A stretch of 64,000 nucleotides of DNA, from contig NZ_BMPI01000035.1 of the NCBI RefSeq assembly GCF_014647515.1, positions 1 through 64,000 of the forward strand. The letters run 5' to 3'. Numbering within the stretch: the first letter of the stretch is position 1; the number at the start of each line of letters is the position of its first letter. The notes beneath the pieces are model-generated. The model ran no database searches, had not been told where the DNA came from, and saw only the letters and a list, made by a program, of their open reading frames with translations. This document shows, piece by piece, positions 1-6,557 of the stretch. The translations under genes were made by a program, and so were the position numbers. This DNA comes from Dactylosporangium sucinum (lineage in GTDB: Bacteria > Actinomycetota > Actinomycetes > Mycobacteriales > Micromonosporaceae).

Positions 1-323
1 CTGGATGGGTAGGTGTCGGCCGTATGGGAATTGCACACCCTGTTGCCGCCAGCGCTTTTGGACGAACTCGCCACAGCCGTGAACCGGCCGATGAGCGGCA
101 CAGGAAAGCCCCGCCGCGTACCGCACCGGGGCCAACCGGGAGGACAGCGACGGGGCATCCCTCAGACCCAACCAGGGGGAGGGCCCGAGCCTGGCGCTCG
201 GATAGTCGTCCCTGATTGTGCACTGGTGATGCTCGGCCCGTCGCCCCCGATACGTGACCTTCGGGTGTTTGCGCTGAACATATAGCCCGATGGCTGTCAG
301 CCGGATGGCTGAGCCGTTCCGGG
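1..323. other. Window-edge stretch without a confident gene
   Basis: No frame here has a convincing start, ribosome site and codon bias together. One leftward frame is stop-free across the stretch and runs off the left edge, but it lacks a credible start codon, so it may be a decayed coding sequence. The 11-mer TCGGATAGTCG at 198-208 recurs at 773-783 and 6375-6385. Confidence 0.3.
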
Positions 324-575
324 TTAGTCGCCGGCGGCGTCTGCCGGCCCACTGGGAATGAAGGTGCCCATGCCGCGGCGGGTGCGGACTTCGCCCGTAG
401 CGCGCAGGTGCGAGATCGCCATCTTGACCGTGGTCGCCCCGACACCGTACTCGGCGCCGAGTTCGGCGATGGACGGCAGGCGATCGCCGGGTTGACCGGC
501 CTTGATACGTGCACGAAGTCCGGCGGCGACCCGCTCCCATTCGGGGCGGTCGTCGCCGTTGTTGTCGGCGGGCAT
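324..575 (-). CDS. Small GntR-type winged-helix regulator
   Basis: An 83-residue protein that is essentially only a GntR-family winged helix: 'GDRLPSIAELGAEYGVGATTVK' class recognition-helix pattern at about residues 29-50, followed by the wing 'RRGMGTFIP'. There is no ligand-binding domain. The ATG at 575 is chosen over upstream codons because AAGGA lies 9 nt before it. It faces away from the rightward operon beginning at 874 and may regulate it. The family call is firm; the target is inferred. Confidence 0.75.
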   Translation of the reverse strand: MPADNNGDDRPEWERVAAGLRARIKAGQPGDRLPSIAELGAEYGVGATTVKMAISHLRATGEVRTRRGMGTFIPSGPADAAGD

Positions 576-585
576 GGCTATGGGT

Positions 586-734
586 CCTTCAGCTTGGCAG
601 CCCGTCCATCTGATCACTTCCGCACGCGCAACTCAACAATGAGGCGGCTAAGGCGCCGGAGTGGCGAGAGTTCTTTCGTTAGGCGGCTTAGGCGGCTATG
701 TTGGCTGCTGGGCGTCGCCTTCAGCTTGGCAGCC
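586..734. repeat. 17-bp direct repeats in gene-poor leader
   Basis: CCTTCAGCTTGGCAGCC occurs exactly at 586-602 and 718-734. The first copy contains the ribosome site of the leftward GntR-type gene. Between them are near-tandem units of GGCGGCTTAGGCG type (about 640-700). The interval 576-873 holds no convincing gene and is probably the regulatory space of the divergent operons. Confidence 0.5.
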
Positions 735-873
735 GGGGGAGGAGCCCAGGGTCGGCGCGGCAGCTTCCTTGCTCGGATAGTCGCCGCGTCGACCTCCCGA
801 TGTGGCGGTCGCCTTGAACCTCCACCAGGCCCAGCTTCCGGGCGACCGCCGCACCCCTCTCTTGGGAGGTGCC

Positions 874-1143
874 GTGTCCGATGAGCCGCATCCCGCGTGG
901 TGTTCGCCGCGCCGCTGCACGGCTGCGGTGCCCCCGGTCAACGGGCACACGCTCGCCGCGCACCGGTCGGTGCCGGAGGCGTCTGGGTTGACGGAGGCGT
1001 ACCTGGTGCAGGGCCCGGCCGCCGGGGCACCGTCGGTGGAGGTGGTCAGGTCGGGCCGGTCGGTGGTGCTGCCGCTGCTGGAGGCGGAGGGCCTGCCGGC
1101 GGCGATCGCGGACCTGTTGGGTCGGGCGGGGGTGGGTCGGTGA
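874..1143 (+). CDS. DUF6907-like small protein
   Basis: An 89-residue protein starting at GTG 874 behind GGGAGG. Near the N-terminus it has the 'HPAWCSPRRC' Trp-Cys...Cys signature typical of actinobacterial DUF6907-like proteins, followed by 'H..LAAHRS' and a short C-terminal helix. Function is unknown for the family. It is the first gene of a rightward operon and overlaps the next gene by GTGA. A related protein follows immediately (1140) and another heads the conjugation operon (36998). Confidence 0.6.
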   Translation: MSDEPHPAWCSPRRCTAAVPPVNGHTLAAHRSVPEASGLTEAYLVQGPAAGAPSVEVVRSGRSVVLPLLEAEGLPAAIADLLGRAGVGR

Positions 1144-1439
1144 CGGCGCCGCGGCCGCGGGGGCGGGCCGAACTGGAGCATCCGTCGTGGTGTGAGGTCG
1201 ACAAGTGCTCGCTGGAGACGCTCGGGGTGGGTGGCGCACACCAGCGGGAGTTCGTCGTGGTTGGCGACGACGGCAAGCGGGTGGCGTCGGTGGTGTTGCG
1301 GGAGTACGCGTCGGGGCGGGTGACGATCGGCGCGGGGTCGTGGCTGCACCGGGAGTGGTCGCCGCGGGAGGCGGAGTTGGTGGCCGGGCAGATGGTGGCG
1401 GCGAAGCGGCTGCTGGACGAGTCGGCGCCGGTGGTCTAG
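1140..1439 (+). CDS. DUF6907-like small protein
   Basis: A 99-residue protein whose GTG start overlaps the upstream stop. 'HPSWCEVDKC' near the N-terminus, a central beta-rich part and a C-terminal helix 'SPREAELVAGQMVAAKRLLD' match the layout of its upstream neighbour, so the two are probable tandem duplicates. No catalytic motif is visible; the Cys pair could bind metal. Confidence 0.6.
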   Translation: MTAPRPRGRAELEHPSWCEVDKCSLETLGVGGAHQREFVVVGDDGKRVASVVLREYASGRVTIGAGSWLHREWSPREAELVAGQMVAAKRLLDESAPVV

Positions 1440-1443
1440 ACGG

Positions 1444-1704
1444 TCACGCCTTCGGGCGTCGTGGTGCTGCTCCGCCGCGGGATTCCCGCAATGGCGGCAG
1501 GCCGGCTGCGCGGGCGAGCTTCCGGACGTACGCGTCGGTGAAGCCGCTGAGTCGCGCTGCCTCGGATGGGCCGACGCCGGCGCGCAGCGCCGCGACGACG
1601 GCTTCTTGGAGCTCGTTGCGCGCCTTGGTGTGCGCGTCCTCGGTGCGGCGGTAGTTGGTTTTGGCCGCGGTGAGGTTTTGGCGCGCGTTGTCGGCGTCTG
1701 TCAC
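1444..1704 (-). CDS. Small HTH regulator, coiled-coil N-terminus
   Basis: An 86-residue protein: an N-terminal helix rich in Asp/Asn/Arg/Glu, then a C-terminal helix-turn-helix 'GVGPSEAARLSGFTDAYVRKL'. GTG 1704 is preferred because a promoter (TTGAGC 1740-1735, 18-nt gap, TACTGT 1716-1711) ends 6 nt before it, giving a leaderless transcript; an upstream TTG would lie inside the promoter. It is divergent from the 1792 operon with repeated motifs between, so autorepression is likely. Three comparable mini-regulators occur at 10130, 15795 and 36717. Confidence 0.65.
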   Translation of the reverse strand: MTDADNARQNLTAAKTNYRRTEDAHTKARNELQEAVVAALRAGVGPSEAARLSGFTDAYVRKLARAAGLPPLRESRGGAAPRRPKA

Positions 1705-1705
1705 C

Positions 1706-1756
1706 GGAACACAGTAACGGAACACTGTTGCGTTGCTCAACGGTGTTCGCTAGCGT
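1706..1756. promoter_or_regulatory. Divergent promoters with repeated operator
   Basis: Rightward promoter TTGCGT (1728-1733), 17-nt spacer, TAGCGT (1751-1756). The leftward promoter is described under the 1444-1704 gene. Three copies of a (C)GGAACACnGT-like element lie across them: 1706-1715 and 1719-1730 on the plus strand, and 1738-1749 on the minus strand. Their position over both promoters suggests repressor sites, most simply for the adjacent HTH protein. Confidence 0.55.
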
Positions 1757-1791
1757 GTTTCGTAACTGATGAGCGTAACGAAGGAGTGTTG

Positions 1792-2094
1792 ATGATCCCT
1801 CCGTACCTGATGAACGCCGACGACATCCGCCGCGAGATCGACATCGACACAGCGCTCTACGGCGAGGCGTACGCGACCGCCGCCGAGCGCGCCGTCGCGC
1901 CCGGCACCACGATCACCGGCCTCGACGGCGACCCGTGCACCGTCACCCAGGTCCGCGGCCGCCGGTTCGTGTCGGTCACCTCGCCCGCCCACCCCGACGA
2001 GCGCCTCATCGACGTCACCGTCTTCAAGACGACCGACGGCACGCCGCTGCAGGACCTCATCGACCAGGCCGCCCGGCCGGGGGAGGGCCGATGA
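1792..2094 (+). CDS. Hypothetical protein, 100 aa
   Basis: Starts at ATG 1792 behind AAGGAG (1781-1786). N-terminal helices are followed by a small beta-rich part ('TTITGLDGDPCTVTQVRGRRFVSV') ending in a helix. Not recognised. It is the first gene of a chain continuing by 4-nt overlaps to about 3.4 kb. Confidence 0.6.
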   Translation: MIPPYLMNADDIRREIDIDTALYGEAYATAAERAVAPGTTITGLDGDPCTVTQVRGRRFVSVTSPAHPDERLIDVTVFKTTDGTPLQDLIDQAARPGEGR

Positions 2095-2315
2095 ACCCGG
2101 TCGACGTCGGGGTCGACGACCGCGTCGAGGTCTACACGCCCGGCACCGGCACCTACTGGGGCTACGTGGTGAGCATCGACAGTTCGGAGATCACGCTCGA
2201 CGACGTCTCCCCCGCAGGGAAACCGGCCATCGTGGACGCCTCGACCATCGTCCGGAGGGTGTTCCACGGCCGTCGTCCCGAGGGCCACGTCGGTCGTTGG
2301 GAGGGGGCGCGTTGA
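2091..2315 (+). CDS. Hypothetical protein, 74 aa
   Basis: Start ATG overlaps the previous stop (ATGA). Short beta-rich protein ('DRVEVYTPGTGTYWGYVVSI') resembling a small SH3/KOW-like barrel, but no family can be named. Translationally coupled to its neighbours. Confidence 0.55.
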   Translation: MNPVDVGVDDRVEVYTPGTGTYWGYVVSIDSSEITLDDVSPAGKPAIVDASTIVRRVFHGRRPEGHVGRWEGAR

Positions 2316-2539
2316 ACCCGATCGACGTGATTGCGAACGCGGTCCGGGCCGCCGACGGCAGCCACACGCTCGGCGCCGGCCGCCTGGCCGAGGTCGCCGC
2401 GGCCGCGCTGACCGACGAGCGGGTCGTCGACCACGCCGTCGGCCAGCTGCTGGCGGACGGGTGGGGCGAGTTCCTGTCCGGGGCGCAGCTGCAGACGATC
2501 GCGGCCGCGGTCCTGGGTTCGGTCGGCGGGGCGTCGTGA
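2312..2539 (+). CDS. Small helical phage-type protein
   Basis: TTG start overlaps the upstream TGA. 75 residues, helical, with 'NPIDVIANAVRAADGSHTLGAGRLAE' layout that resembles small accessory proteins common in actinophage early regions (from memory). No catalytic motif. Function unknown. Confidence 0.55.
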   Translation: MNPIDVIANAVRAADGSHTLGAGRLAEVAAAALTDERVVDHAVGQLLADGWGEFLSGAQLQTIAAAVLGSVGGAS

Positions 2540-2772
2540 CCGCGCCGCGCAAGAAGTGGTCGACGACGACCTACGCCGGCGACCCGCGCCGCTCGCACCC
2601 GTCGAAGCCTGCGGCCTACCGGTACGTGCAGGCCCGGGCGGACGAGTTCCACGCCGGGATGCTGCGGCGCGATTTCAAGCAGGTCGTCGTGTGGGTCGAC
2701 GAGGGGTACGGCCGGGGCTGGCAGCGCTACGAGACGGTGAACCTCGACGCCCTGCCTGGAGGAGTGTCGTGA
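2536..2772 (+). CDS. Hypothetical protein, 78 aa
   Basis: GTGA overlap with the previous gene. Basic N-terminus, then 'AAYRYVQARADEFHAGM' helix and a beta hairpin 'KQVVVWVDEGYGRGWQRYE'. Not recognised. Confidence 0.5.
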   Translation: MTAPRKKWSTTTYAGDPRRSHPSKPAAYRYVQARADEFHAGMLRRDFKQVVVWVDEGYGRGWQRYETVNLDALPGGVS

Positions 2773-2954
2773 TCAAGTCATCGACCGACTGCGTCTACTG
2801 CAACGCCGCGGTCATCCGGGTCGACGGCCGCTGGGAGCACCTCGTCGTCGATGACCTGGCCGAGGACGGCTACTACACGGTCATCACGTGCGACCCGTTG
2901 TTGTTCGAGGACCGTCGCCACCGCGTGGCCACGCCGAAGGTGGCGTCGCTGTGA
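2769..2954 (+). CDS. Small Cys-containing protein
   Basis: 61 residues from a GTG overlapping the upstream stop. 'DCVYCNAAVIRVDGRWEHL' gives a CxxC pair and a possible zinc-ribbon half; the second half has one Cys ('ITCDP'). Function unknown. Confidence 0.5.
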   Translation: MIKSSTDCVYCNAAVIRVDGRWEHLVVDDLAEDGYYTVITCDPLLFEDRRHRVATPKVASL

Positions 2955-3214
2955 CCCGCGACGAGACCGTCCGTGCCGCGGCGGCCATCATCCGCCCGCA
3001 CATCGACGGCACCTTCCGGGCCGACGAGCGCGCGGTCGGACGCGCCGAGGAGCTCGCGGACGCTGGCCTGCTTGCCGGTGGGACGCCCCGGATCACGTTG
3101 CCGCCGCGTGAGGCGGTCGCGAACACCTTGCAGGCGACGATGTCGTGGGCTCCGGCAGAACAGATCGCCGCCGAACTGGACCGGGCCGGACTGCTCGCGG
3201 AGCGTGCGTCGTGA
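2951..3214 (+). CDS. Hypothetical helical protein, 87 aa
   Basis: GTGA overlap on the 5' side. Mostly helical, with repeated 'AxELxxAGLLA' segments. Not recognised; it belongs to the same small-gene chain. Confidence 0.5.
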   Translation: MTRDETVRAAAAIIRPHIDGTFRADERAVGRAEELADAGLLAGGTPRITLPPREAVANTLQATMSWAPAEQIAAELDRAGLLAERAS

Positions 3215-3414
3215 CCGCCGTCCTCGAGACTGTCGCCGGCGCCGACCTCCACGAGGGTGACCGGATCGTTCTGGCAGTGACCGGGGAGCACACGATCGCC
3301 CGCATGGACCGCTACCGGCGGACCGTCGGCGACGGGATGCGCCACGCGCACTGCACCGACGGGACGTGCTGCACCGTCCTGGACCATCACAACTACCGCC
3401 GCGTCGCCGGCTGA
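3211..3414 (+). CDS. Hypothetical protein, 67 aa
   Basis: GTGA overlap on the 5' side. A beta-rich start ('GDRIVLAVTGEHTIARMDRY') is followed by a His/Cys-rich end ('HAHCTDGTCC...DHH') that may bind metal. Last gene of the overlapping chain before a 9-nt gap. Confidence 0.5.
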   Translation: MTAVLETVAGADLHEGDRIVLAVTGEHTIARMDRYRRTVGDGMRHAHCTDGTCCTVLDHHNYRRVAG

Positions 3415-3423
3415 GGAATCGCC

Positions 3424-4044
3424 ATGCGCTACGAGATCCGCCCGCTCGGCCCGTGGATCGGGCCGGTCACCACAAGTCGCAGCCCGGCCAGTCGTTTCAC
3501 CGCGCCCTGGACGTCGACGCTTGACCTGCTCGGCCGCGAAACGGACCACCTCGGCGCGCGGCTCGTCGTCGTCCAGGTCGACGTCGCCGAGGGCGGGCTG
3601 CGCCGCGACGGGATGCTCCGGGCCGGTGCGAAGGTCGCCTTTCCCGGTGTGCGTGTGTCGTTCGACTCCCGGCACGGGCCGCTCACCTATGCCACGGACG
3701 CGTACGCGGGCTGGCAGTCGAACGTTCGTGCGATCGCGTTGGGCTTGGAGGCACTGCGTGCCGTGGACCGGTATGGGGTGTCGAAGTCGGGGGAGCAGTA
3801 TCGGGGCTGGTCTGCGATCGCGGCCGGGCCGGCGGATGCCATGTCTGCGAATGAGGCTGCGCGCCTGCTGGCCGCTGGGACGAACGGCCGGTTCACCGCC
3901 GAGCAGTTGCTGGCCGATCGGGCGAGTGTGGCGCTTGCCTACAAGCTCGCTATCCGCACGCTGCACCCAGATGTGGGTGGCGATGCGGAGATGTTTCGGC
4001 GGGTGACCGCTGCCCGTGACCTGCTCAACAACGACCCGATCTAG
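3424..4044 (+). CDS. J-domain-containing protein
   Basis: 206 residues. The C-terminal ~35 residues match the core of a DnaJ J-domain: a helix, the loop motif HPDVGG (His181-Pro-Asp) and a following helix 'RRVTAARDLL'. The N-terminal ~150 residues carry 'RLVVVQVDVAEGGLRRDGM' and a helical middle that I do not recognise. J-domains stimulate Hsp70 ATPases; on a mobile element this may recruit host DnaK for replication or assembly, which is inference. Start ATG 3424 has only a weak Shine-Dalgarno. Confidence 0.65.
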   Translation: MRYEIRPLGPWIGPVTTSRSPASRFTAPWTSTLDLLGRETDHLGARLVVVQVDVAEGGLRRDGMLRAGAKVAFPGVRVSFDSRHGPLTYATDAYAGWQSNVRAIALGLEALRAVDRYGVSKSGEQYRGWSAIAAGPADAMSANEAARLLAAGTNGRFTAEQLLADRASVALAYKLAIRTLHPDVGGDAEMFRRVTAARDLLNNDPI

Positions 4045-4053
4045 GAGACGTGC

Positions 4054-4095
4054 ATGCCGAGGACTGCAACGGTGACGGCCGAGGAGATGCCGTGA
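4054..4095 (+). CDS. 13-codon leader peptide candidate
   Basis: ATG 4054 follows AGGAG by a normal distance and the 13-residue frame ends in a TGA overlapping the GTG start of the next gene. This geometry suggests translational coupling or a leader peptide rather than a functional protein. Confidence 0.35.
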   Translation: MPRTATVTAEEMP

Positions 4096-4355
4096 CCGCG
4101 GTGAAACCCGGCCAGGTTTGGGCCGACAACGATCCGCGCTGTGCAGGCCGGACGCTGCGGGTCGATGCGGTCGACGACGACAAGGCGCTGTGCACGATCC
4201 TGACGAACAGCGACACCACGCAGGAACTGATCGACAATCCGGCGCAGAGCCCGTGGTACCGGCGCAGCGACCGCCGCGGAAAGCAGACCCGGATTTCGCT
4301 GGCCCGGTTCGTGCCGACGTCGACCGGCTACCGGCTCATCCAGGACACACCGTGA
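4092..4355 (+). CDS. DUF6354-like protein
   Basis: 87 residues from GTG 4092 with GAGGAG upstream. The pattern 'V.PGQVW.DNDPR..GRTLRVDAVD...' then 'R.TRISL.RF.P...GYRLI' resembles DUF6354 proteins of actinobacteria and their phages, an uncharacterised small beta-barrel family. The call rests on recall of that pattern. Confidence 0.5.
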   Translation: MTAVKPGQVWADNDPRCAGRTLRVDAVDDDKALCTILTNSDTTQELIDNPAQSPWYRRSDRRGKQTRISLARFVPTSTGYRLIQDTP

Positions 4356-4561
4356 CGCGCGTCGCCGGCCACGCCCTGTGGTACGAGGGTGCCGCCCACG
4401 ACGACGACGGGCACCTGATCGAGTCCGCCGGCCGCATTGTCCGTTCCGGCCCTGGTCGGGGAAAGTGCGAGTGCGGCGCCCTGTCCTGGGTGTTGCCGTC
4501 GGCAACCGCCCGGAAGGCCTGGCACCGGCAGCACAAGACGGAGGTGGCGGCCGGTGTCTGA
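4352..4561 (+). CDS. Small Cys-containing protein
   Basis: GTGA overlap with the upstream gene. 69 residues with 'GKCECGALSWVLPS' (CxC) and a basic 'WHRQHK' tail; a putative zinc-binding small protein of phage type. Function unknown. Confidence 0.5.
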   Translation: MTRVAGHALWYEGAAHDDDGHLIESAGRIVRSGPGRGKCECGALSWVLPSATARKAWHRQHKTEVAAGV

Positions 4562-4754
4562 CCTGCCGCGGTTCGAGACGGTCCGGTCGCAGGCGTATGC
4601 GCTGCTCGGCGACGCCCAGGACTGGCTGCGCTTCAACCCTCGTGATGTCCGCGACCATCCGACCGGTCACCGCGCCGAGGCGCTCGCCCGCGCCCGGCAG
4701 CACATCGCCGCGGCGAAGGAAGCGCTCAACGAGGCTTGCGGGTATTGGCCGTGA
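4554..4754 (+). CDS. Hypothetical helical protein, 66 aa
   Basis: GTG start lies 8 nt inside the previous gene. Helical, ending 'ALARARQHIAAAKEALNEACGYWP'. Not recognised. Confidence 0.5.
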   Translation: MSDLPRFETVRSQAYALLGDAQDWLRFNPRDVRDHPTGHRAEALARARQHIAAAKEALNEACGYWP

Positions 4755-5044
4755 GCGACTACGTGCGTGGCCTGCTCACGATTCCCGCCGCGCTCCTCGC
4801 CCTGGTCGCCGTCACCGCGGTGCTCTTCGGCGCCTTCCGGCTGCTGGTCCGGGCCTCGCCCGTGCACTGGTCGGTGCGCGGCCCGCAACGCCGGGCCCGC
4901 GACGCCCGCGAGATGCTTCGGTGGGTGAACGCCGCCGGTCGGCACGTCGCCACGTTCCGGCGCCTGGTGGCCTTCGGACCGTGGACGCTGTACGTGGCGC
5001 GGTATCGACCCGGCAACGTCACCGAGGAAGGATCGGAACGATGA
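4751..5044 (+). CDS. Membrane protein with duplicated soluble domain
   Basis: 97 residues. One N-terminal transmembrane helix (about 8-33) precedes a basic region 'RGPQRRARDAREMLRWVNAAGRHVATFRRL' and a beta segment 'GPWTLYVARY.PG'. The whole soluble part is nearly repeated in the leftward gene at 11447-11701, so these are paralogues in different operons. Function unknown; probably inner-membrane, cytoplasmic tail. Confidence 0.6.
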   Translation: MSDYVRGLLTIPAALLALVAVTAVLFGAFRLLVRASPVHWSVRGPQRRARDAREMLRWVNAAGRHVATFRRLVAFGPWTLYVARYRPGNVTEEGSER

Positions 5045-5250
5045 GGTACTCGTGGGAGGTGCTCGAGCCGAGCCGACTCATCCCCGGCCAGCACGAGCCT
5101 CTCACCCCGCCGTGGACCGACATCGAGGACGCCGACAGCCCGCAGGAGGTCGCCGCCCGGATGGTGTCCCACCTGCTGCCCGGCCAGCGTCTGGTGATCT
5201 GGGACCACGAGGCAGTCGGCCATCACCCAGTGCTCACGGTTGACGCATGA
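5041..5250 (+). CDS. Hypothetical protein, 69 aa
   Basis: ATGA overlap on the 5' side. Contains 'DADSPQEVAARMVSHLLPGQRLVIWD', a helix-strand arrangement. Not recognised. Confidence 0.5.
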   Translation: MRYSWEVLEPSRLIPGQHEPLTPPWTDIEDADSPQEVAARMVSHLLPGQRLVIWDHEAVGHHPVLTVDA

Positions 5251-5792
5251 CGACGTGGCCCGGGGTGGCCGTGACGGGCCACCGTGATCTGACGGACGGG
5301 CAGATGGCGTGGCTGCGGCCGGAGCTCGACCGGGTCAACCTGAAGCTCGCTGGCGAGCACGGCACGACGGGCGCTGCGACGGGGATGGCGCTCAAGGCCG
5401 ATCAGGAGTTCGGCTGGTCGGCGCTGTTCGCCGGCATGACCCTCCACGCCCACATCCCGTTCCCAGAGCAGCCGGACCGGTGGCCGACCGCGGACCAGGA
5501 CGCCTACCGCAGGCTGCTGGCCCGGTGTGCGACGCGGACGGTGTACGGGCCGTCCTACGACGTGAAATGGCTGTTCGCACGGAACGACGGGCTGCTCGAC
5601 TTCGCCGAGGAACGGGCGGGCGTCCTGGTAGCCGTCTGGGATCCGCGGGTGCGGAAGGGCGGCACGTTCGACACGGTGCTCAAGGCGGCCCGGCGCGGTC
5701 TTCCGGCCATCCACTTCGAGGTCGAGCGGCTGCAGGTGCACGGGCCGGGTTGCTCGTGCATTGAGCCGCGGCGGGCGCTGACGCGGTTCTGA
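5247..5792 (+). CDS. SLOG-superfamily protein (TGHR type)
   Basis: 181 residues. It has the DUF1273/YpsA-like SLOG signature: 'VTGHRDL' at residues 9-15, 'TGAATGMALKAD' (expected nucleotide-binding Gly-rich loop), 'PFPEQPDRW', and a late 'VAVWDPRVRKGGTFDTV' matching the GGT phosphate-binding motif. SLOG proteins bind NAD- or nucleotide-derived ligands and are often sensors in antiphage or toxin systems. It is the last gene of the rightward operon, overlapping its neighbour by ATGA. No effector domain is fused. Confidence 0.7.
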   Translation: MTTWPGVAVTGHRDLTDGQMAWLRPELDRVNLKLAGEHGTTGAATGMALKADQEFGWSALFAGMTLHAHIPFPEQPDRWPTADQDAYRRLLARCATRTVYGPSYDVKWLFARNDGLLDFAEERAGVLVAVWDPRVRKGGTFDTVLKAARRGLPAIHFEVERLQVHGPGCSCIEPRRALTRF

Positions 5793-5796
5793 ACGG

Positions 5797-6330
5797 CTAC
5801 TTCTTGGGGCGGATGTAGCCGTTCTTGAGGCACCACGTCGCGAACTGGGTTGCCACAGTGCTCATCTCCAGTGTCGTGCTCAGCTCAGCGTCCTTGCCCT
5901 TGTTCTTCGCGGCGATCTCCGCCTTCGTCGCCATCCGGGTACCGAAGTCCTGGACCTCGGGCACACTCGACTTCCGCGCCTTCTCGCCGAGGGCCTTGAC
6001 CACGTCGGGCCGGTACAGATCGTCGGCGCGTGCGTATGCCTCGTTGACCTCGACGCAGGTCTCCTGCGCGATGACGTCCCCTGGCAGCGGCGACGGGCTC
6101 GGCGACGGGCTGGACTGCGCGCTGGGTGTCGGGCTTGAGCTGGTTGCTGCCTCCGCCTGGCCGGTCGGCTTGTTGTCGACCCGGAGGGCCAGTCCGACGG
6201 CGACGGCACCGCCGACGAGGAGCAGCGCGACAACGGCTCCGGCGGACACGATGAGCGTGGTGCGGCGGTTTCGGTTCGGGGCAGGGGTCCCGAACTCGTT
6301 GAGGTACATCGGGGGCGGCTGCTCGGTCAC
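5797..6330 (-). CDS. Single-pass membrane protein with Ser/Pro linker
   Basis: 177 residues: a short cytoplasmic N-terminus, one transmembrane helix (about 25-48), a low-complexity Ser/Pro linker (about 63-83), then an extracytoplasmic helical domain with a Cys pair ('ETCVEVNE', 'FATWCLKNGY') that may form a disulfide. No family recognised. Convergent with the SLOG gene. Confidence 0.6.
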   Translation of the reverse strand: MTEQPPPMYLNEFGTPAPNRNRRTTLIVSAGAVVALLLVGGAVAVGLALRVDNKPTGQAEAATSSSPTPSAQSSPSPSPSPLPGDVIAQETCVEVNEAYARADDLYRPDVVKALGEKARKSSVPEVQDFGTRMATKAEIAAKNKGKDAELSTTLEMSTVATQFATWCLKNGYIRPKK

Positions 6331-6339
6331 CGGGACAAG

Positions 6340-6477
6340 CTATCCACGTCCGGAGCCGGATTCCGCCCAGCCGATCGGATAGTCGCTCCTGCTGGTCATC
6401 CAGTTCGGCCTGGCCGCGCTGCGTGCCCACGCGCCGGGCTGCTCGTGCGCGGCGAAACTCGTTGAGCCGACGATCAT
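6340..6477 (-). CDS. Possible 45-aa protein (weak)
   Basis: A leftward frame from ATG 6477 has strong G/C third-position bias and ends ten bases before the neighbouring gene's start, but it has only a weak AGG upstream. It encodes 'SRSDYPIGW' across the third copy of the TCGGATAGTCG motif. It may be a small gene or leader sequence. Confidence 0.3.
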   Translation of the reverse strand: MIVGSTSFAAHEQPGAWARSAARPNWMTSRSDYPIGWAESGSGRG

Positions 6478-6557
6478 CGCCTGAACCGGCCGGAAGTCGA
6501 CCGGGGACCGTCGGACCGGAGGAGTGCGCTGCCGCTCGCCGCCGAGAAGATAGGCGG

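Noticed and set aside
13..285. Rightward frame covering most of the first 285 bases
   Set aside because: Arg/Pro/Gly-rich with no ribosome site, and frames in the area conflict; treated as non-coding or decayed.
2884..3966. Long leftward frame opposite the first operon
   Set aside because: It is a mirror of strongly coding rightward genes with proper overlaps, an effect of high third-position GC.
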